Shown here: in pieces, positions 1 through 8,579 of the stretch
How positions within the stretch are numbered: position 1 is the first letter of the stretch
How the letters are laid out: the number at the start of each line of letters is the position of its first letter
Assembly: GCF_023656565.1 (NCBI RefSeq)
Contig: NZ_JAMOKG010000003.1
Location: 1,178,001-1,242,000, forward strand
Reading direction: 5' to 3'
Source of the DNA: Flavobacterium tyrosinilyticum
GTDB taxonomy: Bacteria; Bacteroidota; Bacteroidia; Flavobacteriales; Flavobacteriaceae
DNA length: 64,000 bases
Position numbers and translations under genes: made by a program
Notes under the pieces: generated by a model
The model's database searches: none
What the model was told of the DNA's origin: nothing
The model's input: only the letters and a program-made list of their open reading frames with translations

Positions 1-270
1 GGAATGTCTTCTAACGAAGGTTTCTTTGAGTTGCAAGCCGAAGATAATTTAGTTTTAAAAACGGTTTTATCAGAACATCCTGCTATTGATAGAATTGCTG
101 AAGAAGATGGAAAAGTTTTAGTTTACTTAAATTCTGACTTATCTGCCTCAGAGATAAACCAATTTTTATTTTCTAAAAATATTGTTTTAAGCCATTTAGT
201 AAAACGTAAAAACAGTTTAGAAGCTCAATTTTTAGAATTAACCAAAAACGCCATCGCTCAAAAAAACTAA
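1..270 (+). CDS. ABC transporter ATP-binding protein, C-terminal fragment
   Basis: The reading frame is open from the left edge of the window, so this is the 3' end of a longer gene whose Walker motifs lie outside. The visible ~89 residues resemble the accessory C-terminal region of ABC-2 type exporter ATPases: a small alpha/beta segment (VLVYLNSDLSASEINQFL) followed by the usual ending in which a Ser-Leu-Glu and FLELT pattern closes the protein. The stop is 3 bases before the start of an ABC-2 permease, so the two are almost certainly co-transcribed and form one exporter. Substrate unknown. The methionine at position 4 is internal and not a real start. Confidence 0.75.
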   Translation, partial: GMSSNEGFFELQAEDNLVLKTVLSEHPAIDRIAEEDGKVLVYLNSDLSASEINQFLFSKNIVLSHLVKRKNSLEAQFLELTKNAIAQKN

Positions 271-273
271 ACC

Positions 274-1110
274 ATGAAAAGACTTCTCTCTATAGAACTT
301 CAAAAAATCTGGATGAACAAAGCCAGCCGTATATTAACCCTAACTTATTTTGTTTTACTTTCTTTTATTGCTTTAATCGCTGCAATAAAATTTGATATAG
401 GACCTTTCAAATTTCACTTGGCAGAAATGGGAATCTTTAATTTTCCATTTATCTGGCATTTCAATACGTATGTGGCTGCTTGGCTTAAATTCTTTTTGGC
501 TATTGTAATTGTTTCTATGATGGCGAATGAATACAGCTACGGAACTTTAAAACAGAACTTAATAGATGGTTTAAGCAAAAAAGAATTTATTCTATCCAAG
601 TTCTTAACTGTAGTTTTATTTGCTTTTGGATCTACTGTTTTCGTATTTATCATGAGCTTGCTTCTAGGATTGTCTTTTTCATCTTATACCGAATTTGGAA
701 TTATTTTTTCTGACTTAGATTATCTTTTAGCCTTTTTTGTAAAGTTGACAGGATTCTTTTCGTTCTGTTTGTTTTTAGGAATTTTAGTAAAACGTTCTGC
801 CTTTGCGCTTGGCTTTCTTTTAGTTTGGAGCATTATTGAAGCAATCATAAGAGGGACTTTGGCTTTTAAAATTTTCCCAAACAGCGATACTGAGGAAAAA
901 ATCACACAGTTTTTACCTTTAGAATCAATGTCAAATCTAATTGCTAATCCTGGACCAAGATTATCGGTAATTAAAAATATTGGCACTCAAATGGGAATCG
1001 AAACAGAAGGTAATTTCAGTGTAGATTATACTGCTGTATTAATCGTTTTAGCTTGGACTTTTGTGTTTATATATTTTTCTTACAAACTATTAAAAAATAG
1101 AGATTTGTAG
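274..1110 (+). CDS. ABC-2 type transporter permease
   Basis: 278-residue integral membrane protein with about six hydrophobic segments (roughly residues 20-39, 62-84, 110-134, 148-171, 175-193 and 252-270). The motif NEYSYGTLKQNLIDGLSK after the second segment is typical of ABC-2 permeases, where the cytoplasmic E-x-x-x-G-T-L motif couples to the ATPase. The gene starts 3 bases after the preceding ATPase fragment, so the two form an operon. The transported substrate cannot be told from sequence. It is not obviously one of the gliding-motility GldF/GldG components. Confidence 0.85.
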   Translation: MKRLLSIELQKIWMNKASRILTLTYFVLLSFIALIAAIKFDIGPFKFHLAEMGIFNFPFIWHFNTYVAAWLKFFLAIVIVSMMANEYSYGTLKQNLIDGLSKKEFILSKFLTVVLFAFGSTVFVFIMSLLLGLSFSSYTEFGIIFSDLDYLLAFFVKLTGFFSFCLFLGILVKRSAFALGFLLVWSIIEAIIRGTLAFKIFPNSDTEEKITQFLPLESMSNLIANPGPRLSVIKNIGTQMGIETEGNFSVDYTAVLIVLAWTFVFIYFSYKLLKNRDL

Positions 1111-1118
1111 TATATTTG
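1111..1118 (+). promoter_or_regulatory. -7 promoter element (TATATTTG)
   Basis: TATATTTG matches the Bacteroidetes -7 consensus TAnnTTTG and ends only 5 bases before the ATG at 1124. If used, transcription would start at or next to the ATG, giving a leaderless or nearly leaderless mRNA. No clear -33 TTG is seen at the right distance, so this is a partial match. Confidence 0.4.
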
Positions 1119-1123
1119 CTACT

Positions 1124-3472
1124 ATGAGTCAAATAAGAACATTTCTAATTCTAATTTTGTGCTGTTTTTTCCATAAAATCAGTGCACAGAATATTTCTGT
1201 TACCGACACAGCAACACCAACAGATTTAATTCAAAATGTTTTAATAAATAGTTCTTGTATTGATGTACAAAGTGTAACGGCATCAGGAAACCCGAATCTA
1301 AGTGGACAAAGTTACGGTTCCTTTACAGCTGGTGCCAATTTTCCTTTTTCAGGAGGAATTGTTTTAGCTACTTCTCCTAGCAAAAATGCAGAAGGACCGT
1401 TTTACAAACAAGATTCCAAAGGAGTAAGGATTTTAGGTTGGAATGGTGACGCAGATCTTAATAAAGCTTTAGGAATTACGAATAGCACGCAAGCAACACT
1501 TATAGAATTTGATTTTACAGCGCAGACCAATTCAATAAGCTTCAATTATATCTTTGCTTCGAATGAATATCAAACTAATTTTCCTTGCACTTATTCAGAT
1601 GGATTTGCTTTCTTAATTAAAGAAGTCGGAAGTTCTGAAGAATATAAAAATCTTGCCGTTCTACCTAATTCAACTACGGCAGTGTCAGCTACAACGGTTC
1701 ATCCTAAAATTGAAACCGTAAATGACAATTATGGCCAGCCTTTAGAAGGATGTGAAGCTTTAAACGAAAACTATTTTAATGGTTATAATGCAAATGGAAG
1801 TCCCATCTATTATGCAGGGCAAACTATTGTAATGAATGCCTCTACAAATGTAATTCCGAACAGAACATACCATCTAAAATTGGTCGTTGCCGATGATGCA
1901 ACCAGACAATACAACTCTGCTGTTTTTATAGAAGCGGGTAGTTTTGTAACTAAAATAAATTTTGGAGAAAACAGAACTGTAGCCAATAACAATCCTGTTT
2001 GTTATGGCCAAACTTATGCTTTAAACACCAACTTGAGTGCTACAGGTTATACTTTTAAATGGTTTAAAAAAGATGCGTCTAACACTTATTCTGAACTTCC
2101 AGGTGTTACATCTCCTTCTTACAACGTAACATCATCGGGAACGTATAAAGTGGAGGCAACCTTGGGCAATACAACTTGTGTTTCTGTTGGAGAAATCACT
2201 GTCGAATTTGCTGCCGAAATCCCATCGACAAATACTTCTTTACTGCAATGTGATGATGATACTGATGGTATTTCAATTTTTGATTTGACCAAAGCTGGCA
2301 ATTTCATCAAAAATAATGATTCTCAATTTATTAATCAGGGATATTATGAAACTTTGGCAGATGCTCAGGCAAAAACAAATCCAATTTTAAATCCGGAACG
2401 ATATACCAATAAAGGTGCAGATCAAATTATTTTTGCCCGAATTGAAAACACATTTGGCTGTTATAAAATAGCTGAAATTACACTAAACATCTCTAATTCT
2501 ACTATTCCAGACCAATCTCCAGTAGCAACTTGCGATGGAGACGATATACAAGACGGTTTGTATCAATTTGATTTAAATGCAGAAGTGACTCCTCAAATTT
2601 TAACAGGTCTGCCTGCAGGCTTAGCAATCAATTATTTTTTAACCGCTACTGATGCCCTTACCGAAACCAATCAGCTACCTAATATTTTCAAAAATACAAC
2701 TCGAAACAGCCAGACGATTTATGCTCGCGTTGTAAATGGTCCAAGTTGTTATGATATTACTTCAATAGAACTAATTGTACACACATTTGATCCTCCTAAT
2801 TTTGAAGAAGAAACGCATTATTTATGTAAAGGAGATGAAATGACGCTAACCGTTGCAACTGGCTTTAGCAGCTATGCATGGTCTAATGGAGGCACTACAA
2901 ATTCTACCGCAATTAATAGTGCTGGTGACTATTCCGTAACTGTAAAAGATGCAAATGGTTGCGAAAAAACTAAAAATTTTAAAATAGTTTTATCCGAACC
3001 AGCTTCAATTACGGGAGCAGATGTAAAAGATTTTTCTGGAACTGATAATACAATTCAAGTTCAGTATACGGGTGTTGGAAATTATGAATTTTCTCTGGAC
3101 GGAACTGTTTTTCAAGACAGCCCCACTTTCACACAAGTAAATCCGGGCGTATATAATGTAAAAGCTCGAGACAAAAATGGGTGCGGTTTATCTAATTCGT
3201 TTTTAGTATATGTTTTGGATTATCCGCGTTTCTTTACTCCAAACGGAGACGGCTACAATGATCTGTGGGTTATTAAAAACATTAATCAAATGCCAGCTTA
3301 TACTATTTCTATTTTTGATCGTTATGGAAATTTGCTAAAACAAATGACTCAAAATGGTACAGGTTGGAACGGAATTTTTAACGGAAGAGAAATGCCTTCA
3401 GACGATTATTGGTTTACACTCCTTTTTGTTAATGGAAAAAATGTCAAAGGGCATTTTAGTTTAAAAAGATAA
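1124..3472 (+). CDS. T9SS type B sorting-domain protein with choice-of-anchor L domain
   Basis: 782-residue secreted protein. Residues 1-21 form a signal peptide (cleavage near SAQ). Residues ~40-270 look like a choice-of-anchor L domain (SGGIVLATSPS, FNYIFASNEYQ). An Ig-like segment follows (~285-360), then two related repeats with an 'IFDLTKAG / QFDLNAEV' core (~370-560) and a further Ig-like region with short C-x-G elements. The last ~80 residues (from FFTPNGDGYNDLW near 702 to the terminal FSLKR) are the gliding-motility-associated C-terminal domain (CHU_C family). This is the type B secretion signal for the type IX system, which exports cargo across the outer membrane. Likely a large cell-surface or released protein, possibly adhesive; ligand unknown. 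It sits 13 bases after the ABC permease but has its own -7 element. Confidence 0.88.
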   Translation: MSQIRTFLILILCCFFHKISAQNISVTDTATPTDLIQNVLINSSCIDVQSVTASGNPNLSGQSYGSFTAGANFPFSGGIVLATSPSKNAEGPFYKQDSKGVRILGWNGDADLNKALGITNSTQATLIEFDFTAQTNSISFNYIFASNEYQTNFPCTYSDGFAFLIKEVGSSEEYKNLAVLPNSTTAVSATTVHPKIETVNDNYGQPLEGCEALNENYFNGYNANGSPIYYAGQTIVMNASTNVIPNRTYHLKLVVADDATRQYNSAVFIEAGSFVTKINFGENRTVANNNPVCYGQTYALNTNLSATGYTFKWFKKDASNTYSELPGVTSPSYNVTSSGTYKVEATLGNTTCVSVGEITVEFAAEIPSTNTSLLQCDDDTDGISIFDLTKAGNFIKNNDSQFINQGYYETLADAQAKTNPILNPERYTNKGADQIIFARIENTFGCYKIAEITLNISNSTIPDQSPVATCDGDDIQDGLYQFDLNAEVTPQILTGLPAGLAINYFLTATDALTETNQLPNIFKNTTRNSQTIYARVVNGPSCYDITSIELIVHTFDPPNFEEETHYLCKGDEMTLTVATGFSSYAWSNGGTTNSTAINSAGDYSVTVKDANGCEKTKNFKIVLSEPASITGADVKDFSGTDNTIQVQYTGVGNYEFSLDGTVFQDSPTFTQVNPGVYNVKARDKNGCGLSNSFLVYVLDYPRFFTPNGDGYNDLWVIKNINQMPAYTISIFDRYGNLLKQMTQNGTGWNGIFNGREMPSDDYWFTLLFVNGKNVKGHFSLKR

Positions 3473-3536
3473 CTTTTAATAAATCCCATTTTTTTTAAAA
3501 TTCCCAATTCCAATAAAAACATTATACATAAAAAAG

Positions 3537-3568
3537 AATCCCAAACTCCAGAATTGGAATTTGGGATT
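3537..3568. terminator. Bidirectional intrinsic terminator
   Basis: Hairpin with AATCCCAAA / TTTGGGATT outer arms plus an inner TCCA/TGGA pair, flanked by an A-run on the left and a T-run on the right. It lies between the convergent T9SS cargo gene and typA, so it can serve both strands. Confidence 0.75.
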
Positions 3569-3592
3569 TTTTATATTGAAAATTAAATCGAA

Positions 3593-5389
3593 TTAGATTT
3601 TATATCTTTTTCTATCTGTTTCGCTTAAGTAGATTTTTCTTAAACGTAAAGATTTTGGAGTAACTTCAACATACTCATCTTTTTGGATATACTCTAAAGC
3701 TTCTTCTAATGAGAATTTGATAGCTGGAATAATTCTAGCTTTATCATCAGCTCCAGAAGAACGTACGTTAGAAAGTTTTTTCGTTTTAGTAACGTTAACC
3801 GTCATATCGTCGCTACGAGTATTTTCTCCAATTACCTGACCTTCATAGATATCCTCGTTAGGATCAACGAAGAATTTACCACGATCTTGTAATTTATCAA
3901 TAGAGTAAGGAATAGCTTTTCCGTTTTCCATAGAGATTAACGAACCGTTGTTACGTCCAGGAATTTCTCCTTTGTATGGTTCGTACCCGATGAAACGGTG
4001 TGCCATAATAGCTTCACCAGCAGTAGCAGTAAGCAATTGATTTCTTAAACCAATGATTCCACGAGATGGAATATTAAATTTAACAATCATACGCTCTCCT
4101 TTACCTTCCATAGAAAGCATTTCTCCTTTACGGATCGTTACAAACTCAACCGCTCTACCTGAAAGGTTTTCTGGCAAGTCGATAGTTAATTCTTCAATTG
4201 GCTCACATTTCACACCATCAACTTCTTTGATGATAACTTGTGGCTGACCAATTTGAAGCTCGTATCCTTCTCTTCTCATTGTTTCAATAAGAACAGATAA
4301 GTGAAGTACACCACGACCAAAAACCATGAATTTATCAGCAGAATCAGTTTCTCCAACTTTCATCGCTAAGTTTTTCTCAAGCTCTTTTGTTAATCTCTCA
4401 CGAATATGTCTAGAAGTAACAAATTTACCTTCTTTACCAAAGAAAGGAGAATCGTTAATTGTAAACAACATACTCATAGTTGGCTCGTCGATAGCGATTG
4501 TTTGTAAAGCTTCTGGATTTTCAAAATCAGCAATAGTATCACCAATTTCGAAACCTTCAATACCCACAACAGCACAAATATCTCCAGCAACAACCTCTTC
4601 TACTTTTCTACGGCCTAAACCTTCAAAAGTGTGTAACTCTTTAATTCTAGATTTGATGATTTTACCATCTCTTTTTACCAAAGAAATTGGCATTCCTTCT
4701 TTTAAAGTTCCTCTTTCAAGACGTCCGATAGCGATACGACCTGTAAATGAAGAGAAGTCTAAAGATGTGATCAACATTTGAGGAGTTCCTTCAGAAACTT
4801 TAGGAGCTGGAACATTAGCAATAACCATGTCTAATAATGGCTCAATGTTTTCTGTTTGATTTTTCCAATCATCAGACATCCAGTTGTTTTTAGCAGAACC
4901 GTAAACCGCTGGGAAATCCAACTGCTCTTCAGTAGCACCTAATTCAAACATTAAATCAAAAACTTTCTCGTGAACTTCTTCTGGAGTACAGTTTTCTTTA
5001 TCTACTTTATTGATAACTACACAAGGTTTCAATCCTAAATCGATCGCTTTTTGCAAAACGAAACGAGTTTGAGGCATTGGACCTTCGAAAGCATCAACTA
5101 GCAAACAAACACCATCGGCCATGTTCAATACACGTTCTACTTCACCTCCAAAATCGGCGTGGCCAGGAGTGTCGATAATATTGATTTTTGTTCCTTTATA
5201 TTGAACCGATACGTTTTTAGAAGTAATTGTAATACCTCTCTCACGCTCTAAATCATTATTATCTAAGATTAAATCACCTGTGTTCTCGTTCTCACGAAAT
5301 AACTGACAGTGATACATAATTTTATCAACCAAAGTTGTTTTACCGTGATCGACGTGGGCAATAATTGCAATGTTTCTAATAGATTCCAT
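3593..5389 (-). CDS. typA: Translational GTPase TypA/BipA
   Basis: 598 residues, the usual length for TypA/BipA, a ribosome-binding GTPase related to EF-G that helps ribosome assembly and stress or cold growth. G1 is AHVDHGKT at residues 11-18, the switch II motif DTPGHADF starts at 73, and G4 NKVD is at 127-130. The RERGIT switch I motif of translational GTPases is at 49-54. EF-G-like domains III and V and the TypA-specific C-terminal domain follow (SLRLRKIYL near the end). Monocistronic between two divergent or convergent neighbours, with a TACCTTTG -7 element upstream. Assignment is secure. Confidence 0.97.
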   Translation of the reverse strand: MESIRNIAIIAHVDHGKTTLVDKIMYHCQLFRENENTGDLILDNNDLERERGITITSKNVSVQYKGTKINIIDTPGHADFGGEVERVLNMADGVCLLVDAFEGPMPQTRFVLQKAIDLGLKPCVVINKVDKENCTPEEVHEKVFDLMFELGATEEQLDFPAVYGSAKNNWMSDDWKNQTENIEPLLDMVIANVPAPKVSEGTPQMLITSLDFSSFTGRIAIGRLERGTLKEGMPISLVKRDGKIIKSRIKELHTFEGLGRRKVEEVVAGDICAVVGIEGFEIGDTIADFENPEALQTIAIDEPTMSMLFTINDSPFFGKEGKFVTSRHIRERLTKELEKNLAMKVGETDSADKFMVFGRGVLHLSVLIETMRREGYELQIGQPQVIIKEVDGVKCEPIEELTIDLPENLSGRAVEFVTIRKGEMLSMEGKGERMIVKFNIPSRGIIGLRNQLLTATAGEAIMAHRFIGYEPYKGEIPGRNNGSLISMENGKAIPYSIDKLQDRGKFFVDPNEDIYEGQVIGENTRSDDMTVNVTKTKKLSNVRSSGADDKARIIPAIKFSLEEALEYIQKDEYVEVTPKSLRLRKIYLSETDRKRYKI

Positions 5390-5408
5390 CTGTGATTTTT
5401 AATGGGCG

Positions 5409-5416
5409 CAAAGGTA
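5409..5416 (-). promoter_or_regulatory. -7 promoter element for typA (TACCTTTG)
   Basis: Read on the minus strand this is TACCTTTG, a full match to the Bacteroidetes TAnnTTTG -7 box, 20 bases upstream of the typA start. The upstream -33 region is a poly-A/T stretch without a clear TTG. Confidence 0.55.
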
Positions 5417-5544
5417 CACTTTATTTTTTAAAAAAAAATGTTTCTGCCATAGTTTGCGTATATACAATCAATTAGTTAATATAAATCCTAAAAATATCGG
5501 TTCCAAAATGACATTAACATACGTTTAGTTATAGTTAAATTAAC

Positions 5545-5552
5545 TATATTTG
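5545..5552 (+). promoter_or_regulatory. -7 promoter element of the PAS kinase gene (TATATTTG)
   Basis: TATATTTG matches TAnnTTTG and ends 5 bases before the ATG at 5558, so the transcript would begin at about the start codon. No good -33 TTG is seen. Confidence 0.4.
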
Positions 5553-5557
5553 AAGTG

Positions 5558-7267
5558 ATGAAAAGTAAAACTCTCCAAATTACTCTTATTTATACCATCA
5601 TCTCGATAATTATGGCGGTCCTATGTCATAAATTACTCATAATCTACTTTTCCTCATCAGAATTTCTATATCTATCCTTAGTAAAAGATGTTATATTTAT
5701 TCTAATTACAGTATTGGTTTTTAGCTTTATCCTTTCAAAAAACGAAAAAAGAAACATAACTATTTTTGAAAAGTTAAACAAAACCAACGAAGAAATAAAA
5801 GAATCTAATGAGAAATATGACATTGTAGCAAAAGCAACCAGCGATACTATTTGGGATTGGAAAATTCAAGAGGACAGTATTAATTGGAATAAAGGAATTG
5901 AAGGTGTTTTTGGCTATGACCCAAAAGAAGTAGGAAAAACTTCTAAATGGTGGTTTGACAAAATTCACCCAGAAGACAGTATCCGAATGTCAATAAAACT
6001 ATATTCTTTTATAGAACAAAAAACTGAAAAATGGCAAGATCAATACCGTTTTAGATGCGCTGATGGATCGTACAAATATGTTCTTGATCGAGGTTTTTTA
6101 TTAAAAGATGAAAACGGAAGAGCCATCAGAATGATTGGAGCCATTCAAGATATCACAAAACAAAAGGAAGAAGAACAGCGATTAAAACTTTTAGAAACCG
6201 TAATTACACAATCTAAAGATTCTATTTTAATTACTGAAGCCAATTCTTCTGAAAGAAAAATACCGAAAATAGTTTATGTAAACCCTGCATTTTCTCAAAT
6301 GTCAGGCTATCAGTCAAACGAAATCATTGGCAAATCGCCAAACATTTTCAAAGGACCAAAATCGGATTCAGATGAATTAAAAAAACTTTTGCGAGCCATA
6401 AAAAACGAAGAGGAATGTTTAATCGAAACCATTACATACACTAAAAGTAAAGAAGAATATTGGGTACGCTTTTCTATGATTCCTATTTTTAATAATGAAG
6501 GCGTTATCTCGCATTGGATTTCGATACAAAGAGATATTACAGATGAGAAAAAATTAGAAACAGAAAAAGAACATCTTATTCGAGAATTAACACAAAACAA
6601 TAAAGACTTAAAACAGTTTTCTTACATCACATCGCACAACCTTAGAGCTCCACTTTCTAACTTAATCGGACTATTAAATTTAATAGAAGATATTCCGATC
6701 GAAAATGAAGAGCTAGAAGAAATATTAGCCGGATTTACAAAATCGACTCATTTACTAAACGAAACCATCAATGATTTAGTAAAAGTTATCATTATAAAAG
6801 ACAATCCTTCGATGCAAAAAGAGGAAGTGTCTCTAAAAGAAGTTTTTGAAAATGTATTCAGCCAGCTTTCATTTCAGATTGAATTACACAAACCTATAAT
6901 TAAGCTTAAATTTGATAAAGTCCCTGAACTCATTACCAATAAAGCCTATATAGAAAGCATTCTATTAAATCTGCTTACTAATTCTATAAAATACAAATCA
7001 GAAAATAGAAAATTAAAAATATCAATAACGGCAGAACAAATAGAACAAAAAACAATCTTAACCTTTAAAGACAACGGAATCGGAATTGACTTAGAAAGAA
7101 ATCGCGACAAAGTATTTGGACTTTATCAAAGATTCCACAATTATCCCGACAGCAAAGGTTTAGGATTATACCTTGTAAAATCGCAGGTAGAAACCATGGG
7201 AGGAACAATCTCTATCGATAGTGAAGTCAATAAAGGAACTACATTTACAATAACATTTAAAAATTAA
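5558..7267 (+). CDS. PAS-domain sensor histidine kinase
   Basis: 569-residue membrane-bound histidine kinase. Two hydrophobic segments near the N-terminus (~6-30 and ~37-60) flank a very short periplasmic loop, so sensing is probably in the membrane or in the PAS domains. PAS domain 1 (~85-205) is of the PAS_3 type (DTIWDWKIQ; FGYDPKEVG; DITKQKEE). PAS domain 2 (~205-330) has YVNPAFSQMSGY and ends in SIQRDITDEKK. The HisKA domain carries the phosphorylated histidine at 360 (TSHNLRAPL). The ATPase domain has an N box (LLTNSIKYK), G1 (DNGIGID) and G2 (GLGLYLVKSQVE). The ATG at 5558 is preferred over an in-frame GTG at 5555. A CheY-like receiver follows 5 bases downstream and is the likely partner. 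The signal is unknown. Confidence 0.9.
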   Translation: MKSKTLQITLIYTIISIIMAVLCHKLLIIYFSSSEFLYLSLVKDVIFILITVLVFSFILSKNEKRNITIFEKLNKTNEEIKESNEKYDIVAKATSDTIWDWKIQEDSINWNKGIEGVFGYDPKEVGKTSKWWFDKIHPEDSIRMSIKLYSFIEQKTEKWQDQYRFRCADGSYKYVLDRGFLLKDENGRAIRMIGAIQDITKQKEEEQRLKLLETVITQSKDSILITEANSSERKIPKIVYVNPAFSQMSGYQSNEIIGKSPNIFKGPKSDSDELKKLLRAIKNEEECLIETITYTKSKEEYWVRFSMIPIFNNEGVISHWISIQRDITDEKKLETEKEHLIRELTQNNKDLKQFSYITSHNLRAPLSNLIGLLNLIEDIPIENEELEEILAGFTKSTHLLNETINDLVKVIIIKDNPSMQKEEVSLKEVFENVFSQLSFQIELHKPIIKLKFDKVPELITNKAYIESILLNLLTNSIKYKSENRKLKISITAEQIEQKTILTFKDNGIGIDLERNRDKVFGLYQRFHNYPDSKGLGLYLVKSQVETMGGTISIDSEVNKGTTFTITFKN

Positions 7268-7272
7268 TTATT

Positions 7273-7683
7273 ATGCTTGAGCAGATTTTATGCATCGATG
7301 ATGACCCCATCACACTGATGCTATGCAAAAAGGTAATTTCAAAATCTTCATTTTCACACGAAGTTATTACAGCTCAAAACGGCGAAGAAGCTCTTCATCA
7401 TTTCAATGTTTTAAAATACACTAACGATCAAGCTAAGAAAAGACCAGAATTAATTTTTTTAGATTTAAACATGCCAATTATGGGTGGATGGGAATTCCTA
7501 GACCATTTCACTTCTTCAGATTACAAAGAATTTAATACCGTTCCAGTAATCGTATTATCTTCCACTATTGATCCCGAAGATCTTGCTAAAGCAAAAAAAT
7601 ATCCTATTATAATAGATTTTCTTTCCAAACCTATTACACAGCCAATGCTGGAATACCTTAAAAAGAAAATTGATTTAGAGTGA
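7273..7683 (+). CDS. Single-domain response regulator (CheY-like)
   Basis: 136-residue stand-alone receiver domain. The acidic pocket (D10, D11 in CIDDDP), the phospho-acceptor D64 (IFLDLNMP), the hydroxyl residue in VLSST (96/97) and the invariant lysine K119 (LSKPI) are all present. There is no output domain, so it probably acts by protein contact or as a phosphorelay intermediate. It starts 5 bases after the PAS histidine kinase, whose cognate partner it most likely is. Similar single-domain receivers paired with PAS kinases are common in Flavobacteria; the downstream target is not visible here. Confidence 0.88.
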   Translation: MLEQILCIDDDPITLMLCKKVISKSSFSHEVITAQNGEEALHHFNVLKYTNDQAKKRPELIFLDLNMPIMGGWEFLDHFTSSDYKEFNTVPVIVLSSTIDPEDLAKAKKYPIIIDFLSKPITQPMLEYLKKKIDLE

Positions 7684-7771
7684 AAAATTCCAAAAATTAA
7701 ATTCCAAATACCAAAACCTTCAGTACAAAATTACATTAAGGTTTATAAAATTCTTAAAACTCCAATATTTT

Positions 7772-7823
7772 AAATTCCAAATTCCAATCTTTTCACATAT
7801 CGGAATTTGGAATTTATTTTTTA
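7772..7823 (+). terminator. Intrinsic terminator after the kinase/receiver operon
   Basis: Perfect 14-bp stem (7772-7785 with 7802-7815, AAATTCCAAATTCC and its complement) followed by a T-rich tract. It lies downstream of the response regulator gene. Several scattered AATTCCAAA copies nearby (7685-7760) suggest the stem grew from a locally repeated sequence. Confidence 0.65.
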
Positions 7824-7854
7824 TTGGAATTTCATTTACATGTGGAGTTAAAAC

Positions 7855-7884
7855 AAAAAAAAGTCCTCTAAGAAGAGGACTTTT
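7855..7884 (-). terminator. Intrinsic terminator of rpsT
   Basis: Stem AAGTCCTCT / AGAGGACTT (7861-7882) followed on the minus strand by a run of T (A-run at 7852-7860 on the plus strand), immediately downstream of the rpsT stop. Confidence 0.8.
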
Positions 7885-7907
7885 ATATATCTTACAAATT
7901 GTATTAA

Positions 7908-8159
7908 TTACAATTTAGCAACATGTTTCGTTAATTTAGACTTCAAGTTAGAAGCTTTATTATCGTGAATGATGTTCTTTTTAGCTAATTTATCAATCAT
8001 AGAAATTACAGTTGATAATTTTGCAGTAGCATCAGCTTTATCAGTAGCTAATCTTAACGCTTTAATAGCATTACGAGTAGTTTTATGCTGGTATCTGTTA
8101 AGAACTCTTCTTTTTTCGTTACTTCTGATTCTTTTTAATGCTGACTTATGATTTGCCAT
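7908..8159 (-). CDS. rpsT: 30S ribosomal protein S20
   Basis: 83-residue highly basic protein with the S20 N-terminal pattern ANHKSALKRIRSNEKRR and the three-helix bundle expected of S20, a 16S rRNA binding protein of the small subunit. Length is typical. It stands alone with its own terminator and lies downstream of the two tRNA-Glu genes on the same strand. Confidence 0.97.
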   Translation of the reverse strand: MANHKSALKRIRSNEKRRVLNRYQHKTTRNAIKALRLATDKADATAKLSTVISMIDKLAKKNIIHDNKASNLKSKLTKHVAKL

Positions 8160-8312
8160 TTTCTTTTAATTTTAGATGTAATAATTATTATAAATACTAG
8201 TTAAAAAAGAAAAACCTCCCACAATTGCAAAACAATCACTTTGGTTTTAACTAATAAAACAAAAACCGAGACACCAATTTTTGTTTTACAAAACTTATTT
8301 ACAACTAATTTG

Positions 8313-8384
8313 TAGTCCGTAGGGGAATCGAACCCCTGTTACCAGGATGAAAACCTGGCGTCCTAACCCCTAGACGAACGGACC
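8313..8384 (-). tRNA. tRNA-Glu (anticodon TTC), copy 2 in transcription order
   Basis: On the minus strand a 72-nt cloverleaf starts GGTCCGTTCG. It has the D-loop AGGGGTTAGGAC, anticodon loop GGTTTTCATCC with TTC, a T arm closed by CAGGGG/CCCCTA around GTTCGATTC, and a 3' acceptor strand ACGGACT with discriminator A. CCA is not encoded. Its acceptor, anticodon stem and loop are identical to the neighbouring tRNA; the D-arm and T-stem differ. Confidence 0.93.
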
Positions 8385-8429
8385 AATATTCTCCTAAGTT
8401 GGAAACTTTTCAATATGTAATATAACTTG

Positions 8430-8501
8430 TAGTCCGTGGGGGAATCGAACCCCCCTTACCAGGATGAAAACCTGGCGTCCTAACCGATAGACGAACGGAC
8501 C
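8430..8501 (-). tRNA. tRNA-Glu (anticodon TTC), copy 1 in transcription order
   Basis: Second 72-nt tRNA-Glu(TTC), transcribed first from a good promoter just upstream. It matches the other copy except for the D-arm (CTATCGGTTAGGAC) and the T stem (GGGGGG/CCCCCA around GTTCGATTC), where paired positions change together and keep the stem. The two genes are 45 bases apart and probably form one transcript. Confidence 0.93.
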
Positions 8502-8521
8502 GCGCTTCTGTATTGCGGATG

Positions 8522-8551
8522 CAAAGATACATCTATTTTTTATTTGCGCAA
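8522..8551 (-). promoter_or_regulatory. Bacteroidetes promoter of the tRNA-Glu pair
   Basis: On the minus strand: TTG (8551-8549), 19 bases, then TATCTTTG (8529-8522). This is a full match to the TTG-N17-20-TAnnTTTG housekeeping promoter, 20 bases before the first tRNA-Glu. Confidence 0.8.
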
Positions 8552-8579
8552 CACCTAATGCAAAAAAATCTATATTTTT

